A DNA stretch of 64,000 bases from Adineta vaga (taxonomy: Eukaryota; Rotifera). Positions 54,080-64,000 of the stretch are shown in pieces. Numbering within the stretch: position 1 is the stretch's first letter; each line of letters starts with the position of its first letter. The stretch spans positions 2,852,001 to 2,916,000 of the forward strand of contig CP075492.1 in assembly GCA_021613535.1 (NCBI GenBank), in the 5' to 3' direction. The notes under the pieces were generated by a model. The model worked only from the letters and a program-made list of their open reading frames with translations, was not told where the DNA came from and did no database searches. The translations under genes were made by a program, and so were the position numbers.

Positions 54080-57000
54080 ATGTCTCATACACAACAACAA
54101 GTACAAGAAAATGTCAATCAAATTAATAATATGATCAGACAAGAACGTACAAACATTAATCTTTGGCCGATTACTGATATGTCTCGACATGATCAAGATA
54201 TTCATATAATTTCATTAGAAAATGTTTTACAACGTTTTCATTCGAATCAACGAACTGGTTTATCAACAAATTTTGTTACCGATGCAAGATTACATTATGG
54301 CAATAATCAATTAACACCACCTCAATTACCAAGTTATTTTTGGTTATTATTTAAACAATTATTCATGGGTTTTAATTCAATTCTTTGGGTTGGTAGTGTT
54401 CTTGCTATAATTGCTTATCAACCACTTGGAGGTTCAAATCCATCGATTACAAATTTAAGTCTTGGTATTGTACTTTTTTCGGTGATTATATGCAATGCTT
54501 TTTTGAATGTATATCAAACGTTAAAATCGATTAAAATTATCGCATCATTTTCGAAATTATTACCAAAAGCTGCTACGGTTCGTCGTGAGGGTGTAGAACA
54601 ACAGATTCCTGTTAATGATCTCGTTCCTGGAGATATTATTATTATACGAATGGGTGATATAATACCAGCTGATTGTCGATTTTTAACTTGTGAAGGATTA
54701 AAAGTAAATTTTATTTTTATTCTTTCTATTTTTTGAATATATATATATATATTTCTAGATAAGTTCAGCAGAATTAACTGGAGAAACCAAATCTATCAAA
54801 ATGACAATTGAATGTACTAGTCAAATTTTGATGGAAACAACTAATATCGGATTTTATTCTTCATCAGTTGAAGAAGGAATTGGTGAAGCAATAGTTATTG
54901 CAACAGGAGACAATACAATTTTAGGCACAATGTCTGGCACAACACAAGAAAATTCCAATAATCAAATTACAAATCTACATCGAGAAGTGAATCGTTTTGT
55001 ATTGTTTGTGATTGTTGCTGATATCATTAGTATTATCATTCTTTGGATTACTTGGGGAGGATGGTTACAATATAATCATCCAACATTTATTACTCTTACT
55101 GGAAATATTATCAATTCAATTGGTATGATTGTAAGTTTTTTACCTGTAGGTTTACCATCGGCTATAACACTTGGTAAATTACATTTGAATATTTTAATAA
55201 AGAATATTTTAATTATTTCTTTTCAGCACTTGTAATAGTAGCTAAACGAATGAGTCAACAAAAAATATTAGGAAAAAGTTTACAGATTGTGGAAAGTTTT
55301 AATTCAATTTCAGTAATAACGACAGATAAAACAGGTACATTGACTAAGAATAAATTAGTTGTAACTGACGTTCTTTGGGATATTGATGAAGAATGTAAAG
55401 TATTTGAAAATAACGAAGAAAAACCATTGAAAAAACAAAAAAAACATCGATTATCTATTATATCTCGAGAAATCTCTCATCATTCTCCATCAAAAGTCTT
55501 TCCTGCTATAGAAAAACCATCAATTAGTCAAAATAATTCCGAATCTCACAATCAATTTCGAATTGATGTATTCGATGATTTACTTCTCGGTGCGGCATTA
55601 TGTAATAATGCTAAAATACAATATGTACAAAGTTCACAAAATAATCGTAATAAAATGAGAAGAGATTCAGAATTACATGTTATTGGTGATCCTGTTGATG
55701 TTGCTCTTTATAATCTGTGTGTTTATCAATGTTTTATGTATATTGATGAAATACGTTGTTTAAATCCACGTTTAAAAACTTTGCCATTCAATTCAACGAA
55801 TAAATTTATGATTACAGCTAATCGAATTGAATTAAAGCGTAGAAAAATTGTTTTAATTACAATGAAAGGTGCACCGGAAATTATCATTCAACGTTGTTCG
55901 TCATATAAGACGAATGATGGTCAAATTTTATTATTAACAAATGAAATGAAAGAGAAATTAATCAATCGACAAGAAATGTTATGTAGGAAAAGTTATTTTA
56001 TAGATCAAAAGTATTCAATTGAAATCTGTTGTTTTTGTTTTTCAAGGTAAAAAAGGTTATCGTATAGTTGGTATGTGTCAACAAAAGTTTACGGAAATTC
56101 GTTATGATCAATCAATGGAACAATATGAAGAAAGAAAACGTTCGCAAATAATTCCTAATGATGATTTATATGGATTTCCAAAAGATAATTATTGTTTCAT
56201 GGGATTTTTCACTTTATTTGATTCTCTTCGATTTGATGTACCAGATTCTATTCATAAAATTCGTCATGCAAATATTCGTGTTGCAATGATAACTGGTGAT
56301 CATCCAACAACAGCAATAGCTATTGGTGAACAAGTTAATATCTTTTCAGAAGAAATTTCTAAACGAAATGGTATTGATACATTTCAAATAGAAGAACATG
56401 AAAATGATCAATCAATCTTTCGATTATATCGTAATGGATTATTCTTAAATGAACATGAAATGAGTCAATTAACATCATTTCATTTAACGAATAAAGCAAT
56501 AGGACTTACTGGAAATCAATTTACGGAATTGAAACCGATTTTTGATGAAGAAAAAGAAAAAGAAAAGATTCCTTATGCAATTCTAGTTTGTATCTTTTTA
56601 TTTTTCTTGTTTGATATTTAGAAATATATTTAATTGATTAGGTAACTGGTTCTCAAATCGATTTTCTCGATGATTTTATGTGGAATTGGATTTTATCTCA
56701 TCAAGAATTAATCTTTGCTCGAACATCACCAGAACAGAAATTACGAATTATCATGGAATTTCAACGACGTGGAGAAATTGTTGCAGCAATTGGTGATGGA
56801 ACTAATGATGCTTCATCATTGAAATATGCTGATCTTGGTATTGCAATGCAATCGGGAACAAATGTTTCGAAAGAAGCGAGTGATATGATTTTACTTGATG
56901 ATCAATTTTCATCGATTATTTCAGCGATTGAAACAGGTCGTCTTTTAGCAGATAATTTAAGAAAAGTTGTCATGTTTTTATTACCTGCCGGTTAGAGATT

Positions 57001-57814
57001 TCTTTTTTTCTTATAGAATAACAAAGAAATAAGATTCGATATATTTATTATAGGTTCTTGGTCAGAATTTTGGCCGATTATGTTAAATATGTGGTTAGGA
57101 ATTCCTTTATCACTAACAGCATTTTTAGCAACAATTCTTTGTGTTTTAAATGGTAAAGATAGATTTATTTAGAATATATCGAATATTTTATTTATAGATG
57201 TTGTGATATCATTGGCATTAGTTTGGGAAAAACCTGAAACAGAAATTTTATCTCGTCCTCCATTAAATCGAAATAAAAATCATTTATTAAATTGGAAATT
57301 ACTTCTTCATGCTTATTTATTTATTGGTAATATAGAATGTTTTACAGCATTTTTTTGTTATTTTTATTATTGGATTGATCATGGTATATCATTTTATTCA
57401 TTTCTATTTACTTTTGAATCATTTGGTATTAATCCTCGTACAATTTATGATCAAAATCAATTAAATCAAATGATTAATATATCACAATCAATTTATTATT
57501 GTTCATTATGTTTATTTCAAATATTTAATTTTTTTTCAATACGAACAAGATATGCATCAATTATTCAACATAATCCTTTTTGGGGTAAAAATAAAAATTT
57601 ATATGGATTAATAGCAATTCTTATTTCAATTAGTATTCAATTAATTTTTACACAAATCCTTTGGTTTAATCAAATATTTGATACAGCTCCTGTACCAATC
57701 AAATATGTAATGCCAACAATTGGATTTGGTTTCATTTGGTTATTTATTGATGAATTTAGAAAATTTTATATTCGAAAATATCCTCATAGTCTTATTTCGA
57801 AAATTGCTTGGTAA
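54080..57814 (+). CDS. P-type cation ATPase, Na/K-ATPase-like (P2C-type), divergent
   Basis: A membrane cation pump. Seven exons (54080-54703, 54759-55173, 55227-55982, 56047-56585, 56642-56990, 57054-57152, 57198-57814) join in phase to 3,399 nt, 1,132 residues, intact. The actuator motif is ELTGET, the phosphorylation site SVITTDKTGTLT, the nucleotide-binding KGAPE, and the hinge VAMITGDHPTTAIAIGE and AIGDGTNDASSLKYADLG. Order and spacing fit the P2C (Na/K, H/K) alpha subunit, including the QTLKSIKI and VSLALVWE-like segments (DVVISLALVWEKPETEIL). The TM4 ion-site motif reads PVGLP instead of PEGL, losing the usual Glu, and IPE in TM5 is replaced by WSEF. The transported ion is therefore uncertain. 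ATG 54080 is the first ATG in frame. Confidence 0.9.
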
Positions 57815-58427
57815 AATTCTTCTTAATGTGTCTATTTTTTCCTCTTGTTACTTTCATTATATATTGTGAATTATGAATTTCGACGAGATGAATTCGAAAC
57901 AGATATCCTCACGACATACAAACTAGTTTATATATCATTTTCTATCTATTCACTTCGTTTGTTTTTTGTATTCTACTATAATAAAAACGAATATCCGACA
58001 ATGAATAATGTCCATCGCTTCAAACGGGTACGAACATTAACAATATGTATATACAATTGATTGAATACCATAGAACATAAGAGATAGTAATTCTTCATTA
58101 TTTTCATACAGAACGCAAGATTTGCTGGGTATTAATCGATGAGGTTGATTGACGTCATCTGTAAAACGTTGTTAAGTTAGTAAAACGATCTATTAGGAAT
58201 AAAGAAAAAGAGGAGATTATACGTCTTTATTTTGTTAGGTTAGATGAAATGAAAATATTTGAATAAGAGAAATCGACCTCGATATCGTTTTTAATAAATT
58301 CGTCATGATGTTATACCTAAATATTTGACTAAAGAAAGCTGATAAGTGTGATGATTACTCATTTGTTATATATAAATATATTGAAAATAATCTTGTTATT
58401 TTGAAAATAGGTCAAAAGTAAAAAAAA
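57815..58427. other. Intergenic between two plus-strand genes
   Basis: AT-rich; holds the 3' end of the ATPase transcript and the promoter of the copper monooxygenase gene. Nothing else recognised. Confidence 0.5.
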
Positions 58428-60873
58428 ATGTTAATTCAAAGAATTGTTTTATTATTAATCATTGAAAACTGTTTATCGATTTCAAGTCCAATTAAACCAT
58501 TTACAATTTATAAATATTCTACAGAACTTCAAAAGAATGTTGCTGATCTTTGGTGGAATATTGATGAAAATGAAAAAGAAATTACATTTGAATATCATGT
58601 TAATACAACTGGTTGGATTGCTTTAGGAATTAGTTCAGGTTGAGATTGAAAATTTCATTTTGAAATTTATTTTATTCAATTTCATTTAGCCGGAGGTATG
58701 AAAGATGCAGATATTGGAATTGGATGGATTGATAATTATGGACAAGTTCATTTTCAAGTAAGATCAAATCGTTTTTTTCTTTTGTTTTCAACTTTCTCTT
58801 TTAAAAGGATCGATATTCATTTGATTTTATTCAACCAATTATTGATAATACAACAAATGATTGGATACCAATTCAAGGTAAAGAATTCAATGGATGGACA
58901 GCTATTCAATTTAAACGATTACTCGATACATGCGATACAATGGAGTTCCTATAAAAGTATTTGAAAACAATATTTTGATTACTTTTTTTATAAATATTTC
59001 ATCAAATTAGACTGGAACAAATATTTTAATCTATGCTTATGGTCTTACCGATCCAATAAATTCTGAAATAACTTATCATGGAACTCGTCGAGGTACGCGT
59101 ATAATTCCTCTTCGATCTTATGGTCAACCACCATCTGAAGATAAATTTCATAATATGGAATATTTTGATCTTCAATTAAATAATGTTTGTTTAACTAATT
59201 TGGTAGAATAAAATAAAATTTCAATAAATTTTAGTATATTATTCCATCTGATGATACAACATATCATTGTAAAATATATAAAACACCGACAAAATATTTA
59301 ACAAAACGACATGCAATTGCGGTATGTTTAAATAGTTAGAAAAAAAGAATAAGATCTTTTAAATTAATTTCATTTGAAATAGTATAAAATTTTAATTGAT
59401 AATGAAAATCTTGATGTTGTTCATCATTTACTTGTTCATGAATGTGATCCTTCATTTGAATTTAATGATACAAATCTTCCTCATGGATTATGTGATCATA
59501 TAACTGATCAAATTGAACCTTGTGCATCAAGAATTTCAACTGGATGGGCAGTTGGTGGTGATCATGTTAGATGAATTCTGAATTTCATCTTCATTCTAAT
59601 CATTTTCTTCTCATTTAGATTGTAGAATTTGCGGAAGAAGCTGGTTATCCCGTTGGTATTCATTCTCCTAATAAATATTTTATGATTCAAATGCATTATG
59701 ATAATCCAAAAAGACTTTCAAGTTAGAAAAGAAATCTTTTCAAATCAATACACTTCTTTTTTCTTATTTAGATCGTCGTGATAATTCAGGAATTCGATAC
59801 TATCTAGGTAATCAACTTCGTCAACATGATCTTGGTTATTTATCATTTGGAACTGTTTCAAATCTTCTTGGAATTATTATTCCACCTAAAATTGATCGTT
59901 TTATAATTGATTCTTATTGTCCAAGTCAAGCAACAAAAGTATATATATGAAATTATCTATCGTACTAATCATATTTCCTTTTGATGTAGAATATTCCTCA
60001 ATCTGGTTTAACAATTTTATCTGCATTTCCTCATACTCATGTACAAGGTAAATTCTAAGAGAGATTTTCGGATGAAAATAGAAAATGATTTCTTCTTCTT
60101 CTTATAGGTTTTAGTATTTGGACAAAATTAATTCGTAATAAAACAGCGATCAATTATTTATTTAATGCTGAATCATATAATTTTAATTATCAATTTGAAA
60201 ATCGTTTAGCAAAAAGAGTTCAAATTTATCCCGTAAGATTTTTCTTTGATTAAACTATTTTTTCTATTGAAGATTTTCATTTGAAATAAAAACAAAGGGT
60301 GATGAATTTGCTACAAGATGTATTTATAATACAATGAATAAAGATAATGTTACTTTGGTAAGAGAAATATTTTGTTTTTCTTTTATCAAATATAAAACCG
60401 AAATCTTTGTTTATTAAGGGTGGAGAAAAAACATCGGAAGAAATGTGTTTACATTTCTTTACTTATTATCCGAGAATGGATGGAGATTTATCTTCTTGTT
60501 ATCGAATGAATTCATATCAATCATTACAAGAGAAAATTAATGCTTCGTAAATTGAATTTCTTTTGTGATTAGTTTTGAAATCATTTTAACAAATTTTAGA
60601 GCACCATTTAATTATTTGATTGCAAAACAATGGTTATTAGATCGAAAATGGACGAAAGAATCGGCGAAAGAATGGCAAACATATCTCGATATTGTACCAC
60701 GTACAGCTGTTTTTGCTAAAGGAAATAATTGGGAAGGTGAACCTCTTGATCCTTTAGCAACTTATAAAGATTTTGAACCAATTGTTTGTCAAAAATCAAT
60801 TACAAATATTGCTGCTACTTTGATTTATCAAAATACATTTCTTATCATCTTTTTATTCAAATATGTAATATGA
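58428..60873 (+). CDS. Copper type II ascorbate-dependent monooxygenase (DBH/MOXD1-like)
   Basis: A secreted or secretory-pathway hydroxylase of the dopamine beta-hydroxylase/MOXD1 family. Thirteen exons were traced (58428-58638, 58690-58757, 58808-58956, 59011-59184, 59235-59321, 59383-59565, 59619-59721, 59772-59938, 59990-60047, 60108-60232, 60298-60357, 60419-60546, 60600-60873), about 595 residues. A signal peptide is followed by a DOMON domain (ITFEYHVNTTGWIALGISS, GGMKDADIGIGWI). The copper-binding parts are complete: VVHHLLVHEC and MIQMHYDNP, then AFPHTHVQG (His-x-His), and the Met ligand in GGEKTSEEMCLHFFTYYPR. All junctions are phase-correct except exon 3, which is one base short near 58950 (TTCCT where TTCCCT would restore RLLDTCDTMEFPIK). 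That is either a real frameshift or a sequence error. Substrate unknown. Confidence 0.88.
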
Positions 60874-61074
60874 AATAAGTTCATCGAGTTAATTGAAAGA
60901 ATTAATAAATATCATTTCGAGGATGCAAATGCATTACCCCACCTACATCCCACGTCCTTCGTTTGAGCGAAGTCACAGTATATAAAGATGATGATAGTGT
61001 ACTTTTTCATGTTTATTATTAGTTCAATAAAAAAAGATTAATGTATTGTCAGTAAGCAACCCTAATCAAGAAAA
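60874..61074. other. Intergenic, converging genes
   Basis: 200 bp between the 3' ends of the monooxygenase and Ly6-like genes; AATAAA sequences are present near 60907 and 61025. Confidence 0.4.
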
Positions 61075-61920
61075 TTATATGAACTGTATTAAGAGGAGAA
61101 AAATATTGAATGATAGGATAGATATAGAATGGAAAATAAACGAAGAGGATGAGGAATAAAATTGATTAAAGTCAAATTCTAATGTACTCAATTTATAGAT
61201 TCGATCCAAGTTTTCCAGTGAATTACATGCGTTTGTTGTACATCGGAATGTTGTCGTATCGGCTAGTCGTGTTCGATTTTCGAGGAAAAAGTAGACTTGA
61301 CGTGTTATCATGTTCTTGTATATAGATGAATCCATTGGACAACGAGCACAAATTTGATGTGGTGATTCCGTTGATAAAAGAAAACAATTGGAGCACGTAG
61401 ATAAGGGACTGGCCGTCGAAGGACAATCTGCATGAGATGAATTTGAAAATTCAAGACATGAAGTTTGTTCTGTAAATGATATGTTTTCATCGCCAAATTC
61501 AACATCTAATTGTGCAAAATTTTGTACTAGATTTAATGCTTGAAATGCTCTTAGTAGATTTGCTCGATTATTGCATTTATCTGTCGTGCAACTGTAGATA
61601 AGACGTCGACTGGAGGCCAAATGAGTATTACGTTCGATGTCAACGAAAACATAGGAGAGCGAAGAATCCCTTGGACGATATTCTTCACTAACATCATCTT
61701 CATATTCAACTAGACTCTCTTTCAAATCCCCGAGTGTTAACCATATAATTACTGCGCTACATTGTTTTTGTGATTCGACTACAGGACAGTCATCCAAAAA
61801 AGGTGGAACATTGTTGGCATCGATCCAAAAATCAACACGGTTTGAATCACATTTGTAACATTGTAAAGAAGAAACAGCATGAAATGTACCAATAAATAGT
61901 ATGTAGATCACGAACAACAT
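61075..61920 (-). CDS. Ly6/uPAR-like (three-finger) surface protein, likely GPI-anchored
   Basis: A 281-residue surface protein starting at ATG 61920, which puts a standard signal peptide first (MLFVIYILFIGTFHAVSS); an upstream in-frame Met at 61983 would add a basic extension. Two LU/three-finger-like domains follow. The first runs from LQCYKCDSN to YSCTTDKCNNRANL, the second from CLEFSNSS/CSNCF to FRCTTNACNSLENL. Both end with the family's C-x(3-4)-CN pattern. A hydrophobic C-terminus (FIFHSISILSFNIFLLLIQFI) after a Ser run (SSSSSF) fits a GPI-attachment signal. The frame is intact and has no intron. Confidence 0.75.
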   Translation of the reverse strand: MLFVIYILFIGTFHAVSSLQCYKCDSNRVDFWIDANNVPPFLDDCPVVESQKQCSAVIIWLTLGDLKESLVEYEDDVSEEYRPRDSSLSYVFVDIERNTHLASSRRLIYSCTTDKCNNRANLLRAFQALNLVQNFAQLDVEFGDENISFTEQTSCLEFSNSSHADCPSTASPLSTCSNCFLLSTESPHQICARCPMDSSIYKNMITRQVYFFLENRTRLADTTTFRCTTNACNSLENLDRIYKLSTLEFDFNQFYSSSSSFIFHSISILSFNIFLLLIQFI

Positions 61921-63762
61921 TGTTAACTGTAATAAGTTTCGTTTTACTTTTTTTCTGTGGGTTTGTCTTCTTTTTATATTCAACTGATAAACATCACTTA
62001 GATAAAGATGTGGACATATATGGTTTATACCCCACCGACAGGTCGTTCTCTCCTCTTACTTTTTATTGTATGCGAGTTTGTAAAACATTTATTGCGAAAT
62101 ATAAATGCGTATTAAGAGTTTTATTTCAGTATAATATACATACCGTGTTGAAATAAAACTCTTATGTTCTATCTAGTGACATAGACAGTAAAACATTTAT
62201 AGGTTGGATTTCATCCCCGAATAATGTCTAGAGAGGTGAACATAGTGGCGAACCAGGCAGACATATGCTAAAAGATTTTATTCTAGAGTGTGGAAAGAAT
62301 TAAGTCGCTCGACAATATCATAAAAAAACTTGTTCATCTATGGATTTTGTAGTAAAGTAAGTTATTGTGATTCAATTGAAAATAAATGCGGAGACTTCGA
62401 ATGAAATCCGGTAGTTATATATACTTGAAAAGTTAAAAATAATTAAACAAAAATAGATTTCGATCAACTCGTCTAAAAACTTTCCTGATCGTCGAGAGGG
62501 TGAGTTTACTAGAATATTATTCCAAGCTTCTTACGACGCGTTACGGTGTTTTCTCAAGAACCATCGTTGGGTAAGTTGCGAATGGAGTGTACCTGTGTTA
62601 ACAAAGGAAAATAAGTAAATAATTGTTTCTTCGACGTATGTGTGCCGAAGTTAAAAAAAGCATATTAATTAAATGAATTACGTTAAATGGTGCGAAGAAT
62701 ATGAAAGAATGATCTATCTATATATGTAAAGAAGAATGGAGTCGGTGGTCTATTATGTTTCAAACTAAATTTTAAAAAAAATTAGATTATTTTTATTCAT
62801 ACGCTGGTGGGATTAGAGGGACTTCATACGCGAAACCTCTCCAATTGTGAAAAGAGCTTAACTATCTTCATTGCAACTAACAATACCAATTGTAACAAAA
62901 AAGTATAACACTTCTTATACTTCAAGTTATTTTCTTTATTTTCATACGCGATACCCTTTCTTCCTTACCTCTTCAATTTATCTTCATACTCTACACACAA
63001 GATGTATTTCATTTATATGCATTATCGTGTCACTCTCGGATAGTTGTGTAACCTGGAAGACTTGAAGGACTAAGGGTGACGGGTGGGGGGGGGGCTGAGG
63101 AAGACAATATAAATTAAGCGAACCATTGGAATGCAATTAATAGTTGAATCATTTTCGCAAAAACTTGATCCTTCAGAGCGCTCTCAATACATTGTTACAT
63201 AATAGTAAATTTTAGTATCAAATAGTATTAAATAGTTAGGTCCCTTAAGTCTCTCTCAGTCACCAAGCCCACTTTTATCTAATGTTTCTTTATAATGAAA
63301 AAGAGTGATCATAAGTTTCAGAATATACGTCGTAATATATATTATATTCTAGTACTTCTACTCCCATCATTTTGTTTCTAATTGAAATAGAATGGATCAT
63401 TGTATGTTTTCATTGTGTAATTTCGTATGATCTTCAGTGATATTCATATTTTTCTTTATTTGTCCGACTTGATTGTGAAGGTTTGCGTTTGCAGATGCGC
63501 TCTATCTTCGGCGAATTTCATATATAAGCCATTTTCAGGCAATCGACGACCAATAATAAACGTATCGTCTTTCATAACAATAGTATTAGCAATCGTAATT
63601 GAAAAAAAATGGGTATTAACCAGAGATTTCTACTTATTCTAAACATATATATATATAATTGATTCATTGATAGTATCGTTTATAGTCACGAAACAAGTAA
63701 GTAGAAGCGATACTCTACTACAATATTTTACTTTTCAATTCTGAATAGTTCATCACATCAAT
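61921..63762. other. Intergenic, 1.8 kb, between divergent genes
   Basis: Contains a perfect 16-bp-arm hairpin (62113-62164) and a G-run (GGGTGGGGGGGGG near 63080). Open frames such as 62871-63065 and 63427-63642 carry no domain signal. Confidence 0.5.
62113..62164. repeat. Perfect 16-bp inverted repeat, 20-bp loop
   Basis: TAAGAGTTTTATTTCA (62113-62128) and its exact complement TGAAATAAAACTCTTA (62149-62164). It could be a tiny foldback element, a structured RNA, or a regulatory hairpin upstream of the Ly6-like gene. Family not known. Confidence 0.75.
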
Positions 63763-64000
63763 ATGATCCAAGCTTCAACTATTGCTTTTCTTGCATTTGT
63801 TGTAGGAACAGGTAGTAAAAGATTATTTAATTAAATGCAATATGACGATTTTGGTTTTCTTAGTCAATGCTTTCACAACATTTGAACTCCAATATCAAAA
63901 TATAACATTAGAACATCATAATTATTTACGTGGCCGTCATTGTGCACCACCTCTTAAACTTGATGCTCAACTAAATACAATTGCACAAAATTATGCTGAA
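63763..64000 (+). CDS. CAP-domain (SCP/PR-1) secreted protein, cut by window edge
   Basis: Start of a secreted cysteine-rich CAP protein. Exon 1 (63763-63811) encodes a signal peptide (MIQASTIAFLAFVVGT) and ends at a GT donor in phase 1. Exon 2 begins at 63864 after a 52-bp intron and reads VNAFTTFELQYQNITLEHHN, then YLRGRHCAPPLKLDAQLNTI and AQNYAE. The H-N-x-x-R and L-x-x-x-A pattern is the classic first helix of CAP domains. The remainder lies beyond the window. Confidence 0.85.

Noticed and set aside
63427-63642. 71-codon plus-strand open frame just upstream of the CAP gene
   Set aside because: No motif or splice link to the CAP exon, which has its own signal peptide.
1-64000. tRNA, rRNA or CRISPR features
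   Set aside because: No cloverleaf with a GTTCGAATCC-type T-arm in context, no rRNA-like sequence and no regularly spaced direct repeats with unique spacers were seen; the regular arrays present are coding or simple repeats.

Overview
This window looks like nuclear DNA of a bdelloid rotifer (Adineta- or Rotaria-like). The reasons are: AT-rich DNA; GT-AG introns mostly of 50-90 bp; many secreted or membrane proteins built from Kelch, NHL, FG-GAP, PAN and C-type lectin modules with Ser/Thr-rich linkers; two divergent 7TM receptors; several enzymes that are rare in animals (GH3 family, isocitrate lyase, 2-methylcitrate dehydratase, a YqcI/YcgG-family protein); and about 14 dispersed hairpins made of GGGTGTGGG-type sequence, which resembles the TGTGGG-type telomere repeat reported for bdelloids. 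The species assignment is inference.

Layout. 1-4.5 kb: 3' part of an aldo/keto reductase, a two-exon 7TM receptor and a C-type lectin/PAN protein. 5-7.5 kb: an NHL-repeat gene ending in a long Ser/Thr hexanucleotide array, with frame lesions. 7.5-13.6 kb: repeat-rich and gene-poor, with two TIR elements that each carry 8-bp target duplications (one hAT-like), a PAN pseudogene and a Kelch remnant. 14-16 kb: intact two-exon GH3-family enzyme. 18.1-24.6 kb: an intact 11-exon gene for a protein of about 1,782 residues with three copies of a two-TM module followed by an FG-GAP ectodomain. 26-35 kb: a piggyBac-like MITE, then the C-terminal part of an RNA-dependent RNA polymerase (RdRP) gene split by a 6.0-kb LINE with a 12-bp target duplication just before the catalytic motif. 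35.4-42.4 kb: a four-TM protein with a 12-copy 18-residue repeat, a second NHL protein with one in-frame stop, small remnants and a broken Kelch gene. 42.7-47.5 kb, all on the minus strand: a cytochrome b5-YqcI/YcgG fusion, prpD and isocitrate lyase. 49-52 kb: a small TM protein, a predicted secreted nucleotidyltransferase-fold protein and a second 7TM receptor. 54-64 kb: a seven-exon P-type ATPase, a 13-exon copper monooxygenase, a Ly6/uPAR-like protein and the start of a CAP-domain protein.

Functionally the window mixes cell-surface or secreted proteins with a metabolic group. PrpD and isocitrate lyase could serve propionate use (2-methylcitrate cycle) and/or the glyoxylate shunt. Intact long multi-exon genes sit beside decayed members of repeated families, so most lesions look like real decay, though some 1-bp shifts could be assembly errors. 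The strongest observations are the LINE-interrupted RdRP, a candidate third membrane-protein ORF in that LINE, the cytochrome b5-YqcI/YcgG fusion, the triplicated TM/FG-GAP architecture and the telomere-like hairpin family.
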